Positions 6,503 to 15,605 of a DNA stretch of 52,563 bases are shown piece by piece (within the stretch, counting starts at the first letter, position 1; each line of letters begins with the position of its first letter). Where the stretch lies: positions 125,591-178,153 of the forward strand of contig FR882208.1 of assembly GCA_000434935.1 (NCBI GenBank). Direction: 5' to 3'. The position numbers and the translations under genes are program-made. Source of the DNA: Bacteroides sp. CAG:709. Lineage in GTDB: Bacteria; Bacteroidota; Bacteroidia; Bacteroidales; UBA932. A model generated the notes under the pieces. It had not been told where the DNA came from, ran no database searches, and was given only the letters and a program-made list of their open reading frames with translations.

Positions 6503-8764
6503 ATGAGACAATGCCTGACCATATTGCTACTGGCACTTCAGCTTTTTGCGCTGCCGCTCGGGGCGCAGGAGATGAAGCGTGTCACCGGGCATATAGTCGA
6601 CAAGACCACGGGGAAGCCGATTGACCTGAAACAGGTGTCGGTGAGTGTCTATGGATTCAATACCGTCGCACAGGCGGAGGATGTAAAGAAGCAGATGGAC
6701 GGCGATGAAAACACGTTCGTGGCCCCTGACGCACAGGCATTTCCCGACGACAACGGCTATTACGAAATCACCATTCCGGAGACCGGAGCGCTGATTTTCA
6801 AGGCGGACATGAAGCCGGCCGTGCTGGAGAAAGTGAACTACCGACTCGAAATCAATGTGAAAATCGAGATGGGCAACTACATCCGCACCAGTACCATAAC
6901 CGCGGTGCGCGACCAGGTCGGAGTGCTTGACCCTCAAGGAGATATCGAGGGCAACTGGCTGAAGGCGAGAAGCACCATCGCCCTGCCGGAAAACAGCGGC
7001 AAGACCAATGCGAGGATGATCGTCCAGCCGATATTGATAGACGGCGTGACCAAGGACACCTTGCGCTACCTGAAGCCGACCGTCATGGACGGCCAGGAGT
7101 ATCGCGTCACCCAGCTGCGCAGGATGAATTACAATGCTGACAATGACCCTCTTAACAGATGGCTTTCACCTGACACTCTCACTTCTGCCGCACAAATCGT
7201 GAACTGGGCAGATACCATCTATCTGGAAAATCCTTCGAAAAACTACCAGGTAAAGGGCATCATCCAGCTGGAGGACTACAATCTCCCCTACTTCAAGAAG
7301 GAGTATTTTCTGGCATCGTCGCGCCTGAGACGTCCGCTCCGTTTTCTCGAATATTCAATGGAGCCGTATATGCTTGATCCTGAACAATATCGTGAACGTG
7401 CAAAAAGGGAGAAACGAAACACGGCGGGCAACATGTCATTGAATTTCATGGTGGGAAAGGCGCAGCTTGCAGCCGATGACGAGGAGGGCCGCCGGCAGAT
7501 CGACTCCGTGAAATCCGTGCTGCTGGACATTATCCATGGCGAGGGCTCACAGCTGAAGGAGTTCCACATCACTGGTACGGCTTCCCCGGACGGACCTTAC
7601 GCCGGAAACATGAACCTTGCGAAAAAACGAATGGAATACGCTCTAAACCAGATAGTTTCGGTGCTGCCGAAGAATGTGCGGGACAGAGTTTACATGACTA
7701 CTACGGCTACCGTGGCGCCCTGGACCGCGGTCGCTGAACTATTGGAAGCGGACTCTCTGACGGTGGAAGCGAAAGCCATCAGGGACATTGTCTCGAACAA
7801 TCCCGGGACACCGGACCGGCAATGGGGAAAAATCCGCGCATTGCCTTACTACCGCAGCCTTATCGTGAATTATCTTCCGCGGCTGCGTTCGGTCCGCTAC
7901 CAGTACGGCTACGAGATTTTCAGGGAATTGACGCCGGAAGAAATTCTGGAGCGCTACCGCAATGATGAGGATTACCGGAGCGGACGCAAGAATTTCGCGC
8001 TGTATGAGTATTGGCATCTGTTCCAGCTGGTCAAGGAGCCGGAAGAACTGGAAAAGCTATATAAACGGGCCTACGACGAGTCCATCGAAGCGAACGGACG
8101 TCCATGGATCCTGGCGGCGAATTCGCTGGCGGCATCATATATCGCCCGCGGCGTGGCGGACACGACTCTTCTGCGCGATTTCATTGACCTTCAGACTCCT
8201 GTGGTGAATTATCACCTGATGCGAATGAACGGAAACGGGTATGAAATCGTGAATCCGGAGGCGGTCGTCGCGAACCAGATGATCATGTACGTGATGACCA
8301 ACAATTTCCGTAAGGCGGGTCAGCTCACGAACATTCTTCCTGACAATGGCAGGAACCGTCTTGTCCGGGCCTATGCCCTATGTCTCGGCGGTTATTACAA
8401 GGGCGGAAACACTCCGGAGCAGCGCAGACGTGCCAGAGAGGTTTTCGAGACGGTTTCAGAAAGTTCGCCGCTGAACAAGGTCGTGCTTTGTCTTGCGATG
8501 AACACGAAGACTTATGACTCGCTGGCGGAGGAAGCCATGTCGGCGCTGCCGGGCGATTCGGCATTGACAGACTACCTCTGGGCGGTGATTTATGGGCGCA
8601 AAGGTGCCCGTACCCAGGATTTTATGGACGATATGGCGTCGGAGGACTACCTCGTGGCGTGCTTCCATAAGGATCCGTCGTACATCGACATTGCCGCAGG
8701 CGACGGGGATATTGTCGAGACCATAATGAAAAGTGCACGAGACAGATATGAGAACGGGGAATAG
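6503..8764 (+). CDS. Large secreted OmpA-like / DUF3868-like protein
   Basis: This 753-residue protein has a signal peptide (1-21, ending LGAQ). Residues about 25-110 look like a carboxypeptidase-regulatory or Ig-like fold (VTGHIVDKTTGKPI and a YYEITIP strand). A middle region follows, then an OmpA-like segment near 350-400 (EFHITGTASPDGPYAGN...LAKKRMEYAL) as in DUF3868 proteins of Bacteroidales fimbrial clusters. The C-terminal 250 residues are helical and TPR-like. It is longer than usual DUF3868 proteins because of the N-terminal extension. It overlaps the next gene by 17 bases. A role as a peptidoglycan-linked assembly or anchor factor is inferred. Confidence 0.65.
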   Translation: MRQCLTILLLALQLFALPLGAQEMKRVTGHIVDKTTGKPIDLKQVSVSVYGFNTVAQAEDVKKQMDGDENTFVAPDAQAFPDDNGYYEITIPETGALIFKADMKPAVLEKVNYRLEINVKIEMGNYIRTSTITAVRDQVGVLDPQGDIEGNWLKARSTIALPENSGKTNARMIVQPILIDGVTKDTLRYLKPTVMDGQEYRVTQLRRMNYNADNDPLNRWLSPDTLTSAAQIVNWADTIYLENPSKNYQVKGIIQLEDYNLPYFKKEYFLASSRLRRPLRFLEYSMEPYMLDPEQYRERAKREKRNTAGNMSLNFMVGKAQLAADDEEGRRQIDSVKSVLLDIIHGEGSQLKEFHITGTASPDGPYAGNMNLAKKRMEYALNQIVSVLPKNVRDRVYMTTTATVAPWTAVAELLEADSLTVEAKAIRDIVSNNPGTPDRQWGKIRALPYYRSLIVNYLPRLRSVRYQYGYEIFRELTPEEILERYRNDEDYRSGRKNFALYEYWHLFQLVKEPEELEKLYKRAYDESIEANGRPWILAANSLAASYIARGVADTTLLRDFIDLQTPVVNYHLMRMNGNGYEIVNPEAVVANQMIMYVMTNNFRKAGQLTNILPDNGRNRLVRAYALCLGGYYKGGNTPEQRRRAREVFETVSESSPLNKVVLCLAMNTKTYDSLAEEAMSALPGDSALTDYLWAVIYGRKGARTQDFMDDMASEDYLVACFHKDPSYIDIAAGDGDIVETIMKSARDRYENGE

Positions 8765-10004
8765 AATCATTTTCGCAGCGACGGCGCTGTTTCTCCTGCC
8801 GCTTGCCATGTCGGGGCAGTCGGCGCAGGAGATAGACACGACCAGTTTCAATGCATTGGAATACAGCATGCAGAAACGGTATCGTCCTCAGAATGAAGCA
8901 TTTGTATCCAACACTTTCATGGACAATACTTTCATCCGTGGCGGCATCGGGACCTGTGGGCTGTTCCGTAATTCCATATCCGGCTACTCCTCAGGGCCTT
9001 GCGTTTCATTTTCCGTGGGAAAGATGTTCACCCCGCTGAACGCCGTGAGCATCGACGGGACTTTTTCCGAGTTCAGGCGCAATGCTGACGGAGTGCGCGT
9101 CTGGAGGGCCGGTGTCGGCGCGTCGCATCATTTCGACTGGATTTCCTATTTCTTCGGCTACTCCCCTTCCAGAGTTTTCAACATTTCCAGCATAGAGGGT
9201 GCCGAAGCGGGTCTTGTAAGGACTTCCGGCACTTATTCCGCTGCACTCATGGTGAATTTCGGCATTGATTTCCGCGCTCGCATAGCCCACGAAACTGACT
9301 TTTTCTTCACGCCAAGACTGATGCTGGGAAACGACAGGATGGACGGCACTTCATCCCCCGATCGATGCCACCTCGGCTACGGGTTCAATTTCGGGGTGCA
9401 CAAATATTTCAACAGGCATACGTCGGCCGCTCCGGAAAGTTTCGGGACCTGGTTCGTCCGTGATGCGTCAATTTCATTTTCGGGCGGAATGCAGTTCCAG
9501 CTTGCCGACATCACCGGCGAGACCGTCGGCTACTTCCCTTCGGCGCGCGAGAGTGTCAACATTTCATACACGCGTCTGCTTTCAGGACCATTTTCTCTCA
9601 GATTGTCAGGCTTTTACGGCGGCGACATCTGGAAGGGGTTCAATGACGGCAGGCGGCTGAAATGCCACTACGCCGGCGTCAGGGAGGAGCTCATGTTCGA
9701 AACTCTCTACTGGCGCAGGCGTAGCAGTCAGGTATTTTCAATGCCGGTTTTTCTCGGTCCAGAAGCGGGTCTGATTTGGAAGCCGGATGACGGATATACC
9801 ATACGGAGGCTCTATCTCGGGCTCACCGGAGGAATCCAATTCCGTTTCAATCTTGCCCCGCATTTCGGTCTCTTCCTAGAACCGCGGATGTCTCTCGTCC
9901 CGTATTCATGGAAATCCAGAAGCGGCAATGTTCTTGTCAAGTCTTATACCACGTGGTACGATACCTTGTTTTCTATGCAGGCTGGTATCATTGTACCGCT
10001 ATAA
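8748..10004 (+). CDS. Outer-membrane beta-barrel protein of the fimbrial locus
   Basis: The start at ATG 8748 gives a clean signal peptide (MRTGNRII... to AMSGQ); a GTG at 8733 is an alternative. The 418-residue product is rich in alternating Gly/aromatic strands. It appears to have two related halves, each with a VSFSVGK- or ISFSGGMQF-type strand followed by a VNISYTRL-like strand, suggesting a duplicated small barrel. It is the last gene of the operon and is followed by a hairpin. The family is not recognised with certainty. Because it overlaps the OmpA-like gene, the two are probably functional partners. Confidence 0.6.
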   Translation: MRTGNRIIFAATALFLLPLAMSGQSAQEIDTTSFNALEYSMQKRYRPQNEAFVSNTFMDNTFIRGGIGTCGLFRNSISGYSSGPCVSFSVGKMFTPLNAVSIDGTFSEFRRNADGVRVWRAGVGASHHFDWISYFFGYSPSRVFNISSIEGAEAGLVRTSGTYSAALMVNFGIDFRARIAHETDFFFTPRLMLGNDRMDGTSSPDRCHLGYGFNFGVHKYFNRHTSAAPESFGTWFVRDASISFSGGMQFQLADITGETVGYFPSARESVNISYTRLLSGPFSLRLSGFYGGDIWKGFNDGRRLKCHYAGVREELMFETLYWRRRSSQVFSMPVFLGPEAGLIWKPDDGYTIRRLYLGLTGGIQFRFNLAPHFGLFLEPRMSLVPYSWKSRSGNVLVKSYTTWYDTLFSMQAGIIVPL

Positions 10005-10011
10005 TATTTAA

Positions 10012-10045
10012 CCACAGGCTTTTCCTGTGGGCTCCGACCCACAGG
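10012..10045. terminator. Overlapping hairpins between convergent genes
   Basis: CCACAGG 10012-10018 can pair with CCTGTGG 10024-10030. The latter also belongs to a second stem, CCTGTGGG 10024-10031 with CCCACAGG 10038-10045. The two are mutually exclusive and lie in the 55-base gap between the fimbrial operon (+) and htpG (-), so one or the other could end transcription from each side. T-runs are weak. Confidence 0.5.
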
Positions 10046-10059
10046 AATAATGCTATCTC

Positions 10060-12108
10060 TTATTTCAGATAAGCGTTGCTGACGACCTTCTGGCTGCGGG
10101 CAATGAAGTCACTCAATGCCTTGCCTTTCAGAAGTCCGTTGGCGAGAAGGGCCAGGTCGGCAATCTGCTGGAGGGCTTCATTCTGCGCTGCAAATGCCTC
10201 GATATCAGCCTTGTGCACAGAATAAGCGGCATCTTTGGCCTCACGTGCGGCAGTCTTGGCATCTTCAGCAGCCTTCTTCTGCTCTTCGGTCGCATCCTTG
10301 GCCTCACCGGCCTTAACGATTTCCGGATCAGCATCTGCCACAGCCTCCTGCGGCTTTACCTGGGCTTTCTCCGCATCAAGAATCTGTGAGATGAGAGGAT
10401 TCTCGACATTGACGGTAATATTGTATGAGGTAGGCAGTTTGCCGTAGAAATTCATACCGCCGCCCATATTGCTCATCTCGCGGTAACGACGCATGAACTC
10501 ATTCTGTGTTATGAGGATAGGCTCGCCGGTCTTGCCGAGATTATCAGCCGTCACATAGTAATCGTAGTCCTTAGGCAGCACTGCCTTGAACAGGTCGGAA
10601 AGATCGTTCTTCTCGGTCTCGGACAATTCCGGTTTGGTCCTGTCTTCCTTAGGGATGAGATTGTCGATGGCATCGGAATCCACGCGGCAGAACCTGCAAT
10701 CCGTGAATTTTCTCTCCAGCAAACTGATATAGTGTGAATCCAGTTCGCAATCCATCAGGAGCACATCGTAGCCCTTGTTCCTCGCACCCTCGATGAACGA
10801 GTATTGTGCCTCAGTATCAGTAGCATACAGATATACCACCTTCTTGTCCTTGTCGGTCTGCTCCGTCTCGATAGCCTTGCGGTATTCATCGAAACTGAAA
10901 TACTTGCCGTCAGTGTTCTTCAGCAGTGCGAACTTCATTGCCCTCTCGCAGAATTTCTCATCGGAGAGCATGCCATATTCGATGAACAGCTTCAGATTAT
11001 CCCATTTCTCCTCCAGGGCCTTACGCTCATTGGTAAAGATATCTTCCAGTCTGTCAGCGACTTTCTTGGTGATGTAGCCTGAAATCTTCTTCACATTGGA
11101 ATCACTCTGCAAGTAGCTTCTGGAGACGTTCAGCGGAATGTCCGGAGAGTCGATAACGCCATGGAGCAGCGTCAGGAAGTCCGGAACGATGTCGTCGACA
11201 TGGTCAGTAACGAACATCTGGTTACAATAGAGCTGAATCTTGTTCCTCTCGACGGTCATCCTGTCATTGATCTTAGGGAAATACAGGATACCTGTCAGGT
11301 GGAACGGATAGTCCACGTTCAGATGGATATAGAAAAGCGGATCTTCGTATGTCGGGTACAGCGCCTTGTAGAAGTTCATGTAGTCTTCTTCCTTCAGGTC
11401 GGCCGGCTTGCGTGTCCACAAAGGCTCTACTGTATTGATAACCTTGTCTTTATCCGTGTCGACATATTTGCCGTCTTTCCATTCCTGCTCCTTGCCGAAC
11501 ACGATAGGGAACGGCATAAACTTGCAGTATTTGTCAAGCAACTGCCCGATTTTTCCCTTAGTTGCATATTCTGCCGAATCATCGTCAAGGTACAATGTGA
11601 TGGTCGTGCCTCTTTCTGCCTTCCCGCACTCGCCCATCTCGTATTCAGGGCTGCCGTCGCAAGACCACATCACCGGTTTCGCACCGTCTTTCCATGACAA
11701 TGTCTCGATGGTCACTTTCTTGGAGACCATGAATGCGGAGTAGAATCCCAGTCCGAAATGTCCGATGATATTACCGATCTGGTCCTTATATTTCTCCAGG
11801 AATTCGCCTGCTGAGGAGAATGCAATCTGGTTTATGTACTTGTCGACTTCCTCCTCGGTCATACCGATACCGCGGTCAATGATTCTGAGAATCTTCTTGT
11901 CTTCATCAAGTTCAATCTTCACGAACAGGTCGCCCAAAACGCCCTTGGAGTCACCGGAAGATGCCAATGCCTTTATCTTTTCCGTAGCATCGACAGCATT
12001 TGCCACGAGTTCCCTCAGGAAAATCTCATGGTCCGAATACAAGAATTGCTTGATCACCGGAAAAATGTTTTCCGTAGTGACGCCGATTTTACCTTTTACC
12101 TCTGCCAT
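10060..12108 (-). CDS. htpG: Chaperone HtpG (Hsp90)
   Basis: This cytoplasmic ATP-dependent chaperone has 682 residues, the usual length in Bacteroides. The GHKL ATPase domain shows E33 and N37 in ELVANAVDA, DRGIGMT, and GHFGLGFYSAF. The middle domain contains the SRSYLQ catalytic loop (NVSRSYLQSD). The C-terminal dimer domain is preceded by an Ala/Glu/Lys-rich charged linker (about 590-650), a variable region in this order. The start ATG is supported by GKIGVTTENIFPVIKQF. No clear -7 box was found just upstream. Confidence 0.96.
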   Translation of the reverse strand: MAEVKGKIGVTTENIFPVIKQFLYSDHEIFLRELVANAVDATEKIKALASSGDSKGVLGDLFVKIELDEDKKILRIIDRGIGMTEEEVDKYINQIAFSSAGEFLEKYKDQIGNIIGHFGLGFYSAFMVSKKVTIETLSWKDGAKPVMWSCDGSPEYEMGECGKAERGTTITLYLDDDSAEYATKGKIGQLLDKYCKFMPFPIVFGKEQEWKDGKYVDTDKDKVINTVEPLWTRKPADLKEEDYMNFYKALYPTYEDPLFYIHLNVDYPFHLTGILYFPKINDRMTVERNKIQLYCNQMFVTDHVDDIVPDFLTLLHGVIDSPDIPLNVSRSYLQSDSNVKKISGYITKKVADRLEDIFTNERKALEEKWDNLKLFIEYGMLSDEKFCERAMKFALLKNTDGKYFSFDEYRKAIETEQTDKDKKVVYLYATDTEAQYSFIEGARNKGYDVLLMDCELDSHYISLLERKFTDCRFCRVDSDAIDNLIPKEDRTKPELSETEKNDLSDLFKAVLPKDYDYYVTADNLGKTGEPILITQNEFMRRYREMSNMGGGMNFYGKLPTSYNITVNVENPLISQILDAEKAQVKPQEAVADADPEIVKAGEAKDATEEQKKAAEDAKTAAREAKDAAYSVHKADIEAFAAQNEALQQIADLALLANGLLKGKALSDFIARSQKVVSNAYLK

Positions 12109-12162
12109 AATATTTATTTTTTTTAATATCGATAATTTCTATCCGGTCAATGCGGCGGCATA

Positions 12163-12189
12163 CAAAAAACCGCCCGGCATACCGGACGG
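12163..12189 (-). terminator. Rho-independent terminator
   Basis: Read on the - strand, CCGTCCGG, loop TATG and CCGGGCGG form an 8-bp GC-rich stem followed by six T. It ends the 13624-12292 gene pair and insulates htpG downstream. Confidence 0.8.
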
Positions 12190-12291
12190 TCTGTAAAAGG
12201 TCAAATAACGTTCCAATAGCGACAATCGTGACAAATTGTCAGTCGCGTTCCGGGCGAGAATCCAGGACAATGATGGACTGGGTTATCGTCT

Positions 12292-12975
12292 CTACTTGTT
12301 CAATGAAGTCTCATAACTGGTGCCGTCTGCTCCGTAGCAAGCAGTTATCCAGTCGGTTTTCTTGCCTTCCTTGTAAAAAGAAACGAGCAGTTTGCCTTCC
12401 GGCATGATATCTTCGCTGCTGAAAGTAAGCATGTTGCCCCATCTGACTTTCATCTGGGCCGGCACTGAATAGGTCATTGAATAATCCGAGTCTTCAGAAC
12501 GGCTGCCTTCGACAGTGACGAGCCACGGATATTTGAGAGCACCGTCAACATCCTTGTCGCAGCGTTCGGCCTTCAGTTCAAACGAATACTTCTGATCATT
12601 GTAACCGTAATCATCCTTTCGAGTCACAATCCATTTGTTGCCAGGCTGCGAACGGCGAATCCTCATTCTTCTTCTGGCATCAGACCAGATGGTATCGCTT
12701 TTTTCAATCCTGTTTTCCACCTGATACACCCAACCTGTCTTGTCCTTGACGGTGTGCATGCCCAGAGAAGGATTTCCATCATGCGAATCAATGACGCTCT
12801 GCACAAAATTCAGCGACATCAGCGATTCACCTATCACCTCATCGAGAACGTCCTGAGGATAAAGCGTGAATTCATTTCCCGGCTGGCAACGACCCGACCA
12901 CGTATCGAAGTCATCGCAACATTCGAAAGCCATAAGCGGCAAAACGGCCAACGCCATCAACACTTTAATTTTCAT
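12292..12975 (-). CDS. Hypothetical exported lipoprotein-like protein
   Basis: This 227-residue protein starts with a hydrophobic signal (MKIKVLMALAVLPLMAFEC); the Cys-Cys after it could be the lipidation site, though AFEC is a poor lipobox. The rest is a mix of short strands with paired Cys and many Asp/Arg. No family is recognised. It follows the outer-membrane gene at 12989-13624 after 13 bases, so the two probably form an operon and act together at the cell envelope. A good terminator follows about 100 bases downstream. Confidence 0.6.
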   Translation of the reverse strand: MKIKVLMALAVLPLMAFECCDDFDTWSGRCQPGNEFTLYPQDVLDEVIGESLMSLNFVQSVIDSHDGNPSLGMHTVKDKTGWVYQVENRIEKSDTIWSDARRRMRIRRSQPGNKWIVTRKDDYGYNDQKYSFELKAERCDKDVDGALKYPWLVTVEGSRSEDSDYSMTYSVPAQMKVRWGNMLTFSSEDIMPEGKLLVSFYKEGKKTDWITACYGADGTSYETSLNK

Positions 12976-12988
12976 AGCATTACCTCCT

Positions 12989-13624
12989 TTAGAACCTTAC
13001 ACCTGCACCAAATTCCAATCCATTCACAAGGGTACCGAATGTCAGTCCGACTTTACCGTAGACCACCGTACCGATCGAATAAGTAATGGGTCTCAACTGG
13101 ATATCCGCATAGACTTTATTCTTGAATCCGTCATAAATCCCGAGCCCGATACTGCAAGAGGAAGACAATGTGGAAAGCCGCGTCCTGAAATAATCGAAGC
13201 GTATTTCCGGCATCACATAATACACGTCACCCTTCACCTTCCGTTCAGGATGGCGGTCAAATCCCTTATAGACAGTACCTTGTATATGCTGGTATGCCAG
13301 ATCCACGCCGATACAAAGCCATTCGCGGACCTTGAAATCAGCCCTCAAGGACAACATCGGCATCCCGTCAGCAGCAGCCTGCAACTGAATATATTCAGCG
13401 TACAAATGCTCCACATCAGGGGAATAGCCATGATAGAAGTCATTATCATACGACAGATAGCCTTCACAGAAACGGTCTTGGAAAGCGGTGCCGTTGACAG
13501 CTCCCGTTACCGCAAAGGAAAAGGAGATATCCGCCTTAAATGGCTTCTGTGGACGGAACGCATCTGCGTTCTGATGGAAAAAGCATGCAAGAAGTGCAAG
13601 TACAATCAATTTTTTCCAGTTCAT
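12989..13624 (-). CDS. Small outer-membrane barrel protein
   Basis: The start chosen is ATG at 13624, giving MNWKKLIVLALLACFF and a signal ending NADA; an upstream in-frame ATG at 13639 is possible. The 211-residue product has amphipathic strands (LSLRADFKVREWLCIGVDLAY, then YVMPEIRFDYF) and ends in Phe after a GAGVR strand, the outer-membrane insertion signature. No named family is recognised. Repeat copy 2 begins 30 bases upstream of the start and probably forms part of its leader or promoter region. Confidence 0.6.
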   Translation of the reverse strand: MNWKKLIVLALLACFFHQNADAFRPQKPFKADISFSFAVTGAVNGTAFQDRFCEGYLSYDNDFYHGYSPDVEHLYAEYIQLQAAADGMPMLSLRADFKVREWLCIGVDLAYQHIQGTVYKGFDRHPERKVKGDVYYVMPEIRFDYFRTRLSTLSSSCSIGLGIYDGFKNKVYADIQLRPITYSIGTVVYGKVGLTFGTLVNGLEFGAGVRF

Positions 13625-13647
13625 AGTTTCGTTCGTCAATATGCAAC

Positions 13648-13654
13648 AATCTAT
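13648..13654. repeat. Target-site duplication AATCTAT, left
   Basis: AATCTAT directly abuts the left end of repeat copy 2 and is repeated at 13851-13857 on its other side, the pattern of a transposition target duplication. Confidence 0.7.
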
Positions 13655-13850
13655 TCAAGTTTCGTAAATTATCAAACGTGCCGAACACCAGCGCAAATTT
13701 GAGGGTTATCACTCGTTTGAAGGCTGTAAGCCCAACGCACTTTTTTTGTGTGCACGTTACCCTCACCCTAAATCCCTCCCCTCGGGGAAGGGACTTACCC
13801 ACGCCCTCGCGGGCTCTATAAGCGGTGTTTCGCACTTGCGAAACTTGAGT
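13655..13850 (-). mobile_element. Interspersed structured repeat, copy 2 (complete)
   Basis: This is the most complete copy (196 bp). It has inverted ends (TCAAGTTTCG at left, CGAAACTTGAGT at right) and a 7-bp duplication AATCTAT on both sides. In its sense (-) orientation it holds a GTTTCGC/GCGAAAC hairpin, GCCC-GCGA-GGGC, CCCTTCCCC/GGGGAGGG, AACG...CGTT and GGCT-TAC-AGCC. No transposase or significant ORF lies inside, so it would be a non-autonomous (MITE-like) element. Its sense 3' end faces the outer-membrane gene start 30 bases away. Confidence 0.85.
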
Positions 13851-13857
13851 AATCTAT
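13851..13857. repeat. Target-site duplication AATCTAT, right
   Basis: This is the right copy of the 7-bp duplication bordering repeat copy 2. Confidence 0.7.
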
Positions 13858-13895
13858 AGATGCAGAAAAAAACATATACGTTGCACTGAATACAA

Positions 13896-15539
13896 CTATT
13901 TGTACATGAAGCGCTTGATGCTCATCTTAGGGGTTTTCTCGAACGGCTTGTCCATTACCTCGACTTTCTGGAGCTGGCTGTAGGAAGGCAATGCTTTATT
14001 GGCATTGATCCTGATATTTTCCGGAATGTCGGCGATGGTCTCGTCATCGAGGCCGGTCTTGCGGATGGCGTCATGGTCGAGGTAGACGAGGGCCACGAGC
14101 TTGCTTGCGCGGTCGACGACGACGGACTCGACTACATAGTCCTGGTTGTTCACGACGGCCTCGACCTCCTCCGGGTAGATATTCTGGCCGTTTGCGCTGA
14201 GAATCATGCTCTTGCTGCGGCCCTTGATGAAGATATTGCCGTGAGCGTCAATGATTCCCAAGTCACCGGTCTTCAGGAAACCGTCAGCGGTGAAGGCTGC
14301 AGATGTCGCGTCAGGGTTCTTGTAATAACCCAGACAGATGTTCGCTCCCTTCGCCTGGATTTCGCCGACCACGTGCTGAGGGTCATCGGAGTCAATGCGT
14401 ACCGTAGCGCAATCCACGGCTTTTCCGCATGAGCCGGGCACATACGAAGTGCATGGTTCGTAAGCGAGAAGCGGTGCTGCCTCGGTCATGCCGTAGCCCA
14501 CGGTGTAAGGAAGTCCGATCTTCTTGAACCATTTCTCAACCTCCGGATTGAGAGGTGCGCCACCCATGATTATCATCTGGAGATTTCCGCCGAGGGCGGT
14601 CAGGAGCTTCACTCTGATTTTCTTGAATATCAATGACTTGATGCCAGGAATCTTCGTAAGGACTTTCATCACAGGCTTGTCGAGAACCGGCTTGAGTGCG
14701 CTCTTGTAAACCTTCTCCATGACGAGAGGAACCGTGATGAGAAGATACGGTCTTACGTCGTGCATCGCTGAAAGGAGCAATGACGGTGAAGGTGTCTTGC
14801 CGAGGAAGGTGATGCATGTACCGTTGCAGAGCGGGTACAGGAATTCGTACACGAGGCCGTACATGTGCGCCATCGGCAGCATTGAAACCATCGTGAACTT
14901 GTCGGATGACGGAATGTGCCTCTGGCCGAAGTCGATGGTCGCGCTGATGGCCTTGTATGTGAGCATCACGCCTTTAGGGGCGCTGGTCGTTCCCGAGGTG
15001 TAGTTGATGATGTCGAGTTCGTCCCAGTTTTCGGTATTGTAATTCACGTTTTCGCCGGTGAATCCCATAGGGTATTTCGCGGAGAACAGTTCCGGAACTG
15101 ATGCGAACGCCTTGCTGATGGACTCTTCGGCGGCATAGAGAAGCGTAAAGTCATTGACACTGACTACGGCGCGCAGAAGCGGCATCTTGGATTTGTCGAG
15201 CTTCGCCCATATATCATTGTCAGTGAACAGGATGACGCTCTCGGAGTGGTCGACGAGGTGATTCACGCTGTCCGGTGTGAAATCGGAGAGAATCGGCACG
15301 ACCACCGTCTCATAGGTATTGACCGAAAGGAAGGATACGGCCATTCTGGCAGTATTTTTCGCGCAGATTGCGATTCGTTCTCCTTTCTTGATGCCACAGG
15401 CTTCGAAGAATATGTGGAATCTTTCTATTTGTGTGGCGAGTTGCCCGTATGAAAATGATTCGCCTTTATAGTTGCTTACAGCAGGTTTTCCCCAGTATAG
15501 GCGAATTGCGTTTTGAAGTCGCGAAAAATAATGTTCCAT
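13896..15539 (-). CDS. AMP-forming acyl-CoA ligase
   Basis: This 547-residue member of the ANL superfamily activates a carboxylic acid, probably a long-chain fatty acid, through an acyl-adenylate to acyl-CoA. The P-loop YTSGTTSAPKG lies near residue 180, the A5 motif is YGMTEAAPLL, and A7/A8 are KTGDLGIID and IKGRSKSMILSANGQNIYPEEVE. The C-terminal catalytic Lys is in KTPKMSIKRF. It is transcribed divergently from the HAD gene with 66 bases between. Substrate chain length cannot be read from the sequence. Confidence 0.88.
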   Translation of the reverse strand: MEHYFSRLQNAIRLYWGKPAVSNYKGESFSYGQLATQIERFHIFFEACGIKKGERIAICAKNTARMAVSFLSVNTYETVVVPILSDFTPDSVNHLVDHSESVILFTDNDIWAKLDKSKMPLLRAVVSVNDFTLLYAAEESISKAFASVPELFSAKYPMGFTGENVNYNTENWDELDIINYTSGTTSAPKGVMLTYKAISATIDFGQRHIPSSDKFTMVSMLPMAHMYGLVYEFLYPLCNGTCITFLGKTPSPSLLLSAMHDVRPYLLITVPLVMEKVYKSALKPVLDKPVMKVLTKIPGIKSLIFKKIRVKLLTALGGNLQMIIMGGAPLNPEVEKWFKKIGLPYTVGYGMTEAAPLLAYEPCTSYVPGSCGKAVDCATVRIDSDDPQHVVGEIQAKGANICLGYYKNPDATSAAFTADGFLKTGDLGIIDAHGNIFIKGRSKSMILSANGQNIYPEEVEAVVNNQDYVVESVVVDRASKLVALVYLDHDAIRKTGLDDETIADIPENIRINANKALPSYSQLQKVEVMDKPFEKTPKMSIKRFMYK

Positions 15540-15555
15540 AAAATTCTAATTTTCG

Positions 15556-15563
15556 CAAATTTA
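15556..15563 (-). promoter_or_regulatory. Candidate -7 box of the acyl-CoA ligase gene
   Basis: On the - strand this reads TAAATTTG, matching TAnnTTTG, 16 bases before the ATG. A good TTTG at -33 is not seen. Confidence 0.4.
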
Positions 15564-15605
15564 ACAACTTTTCGCTATATTAGAGCGATTGATTACACAA
15601 AAGCT

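Noticed and set aside
12866..13702. 278-codon + strand ORF across 12866-13702
   Set aside because: It is antisense to the lipoprotein-like and outer-membrane genes, which have signal peptides and barrel features. It also ends in the repeat element.
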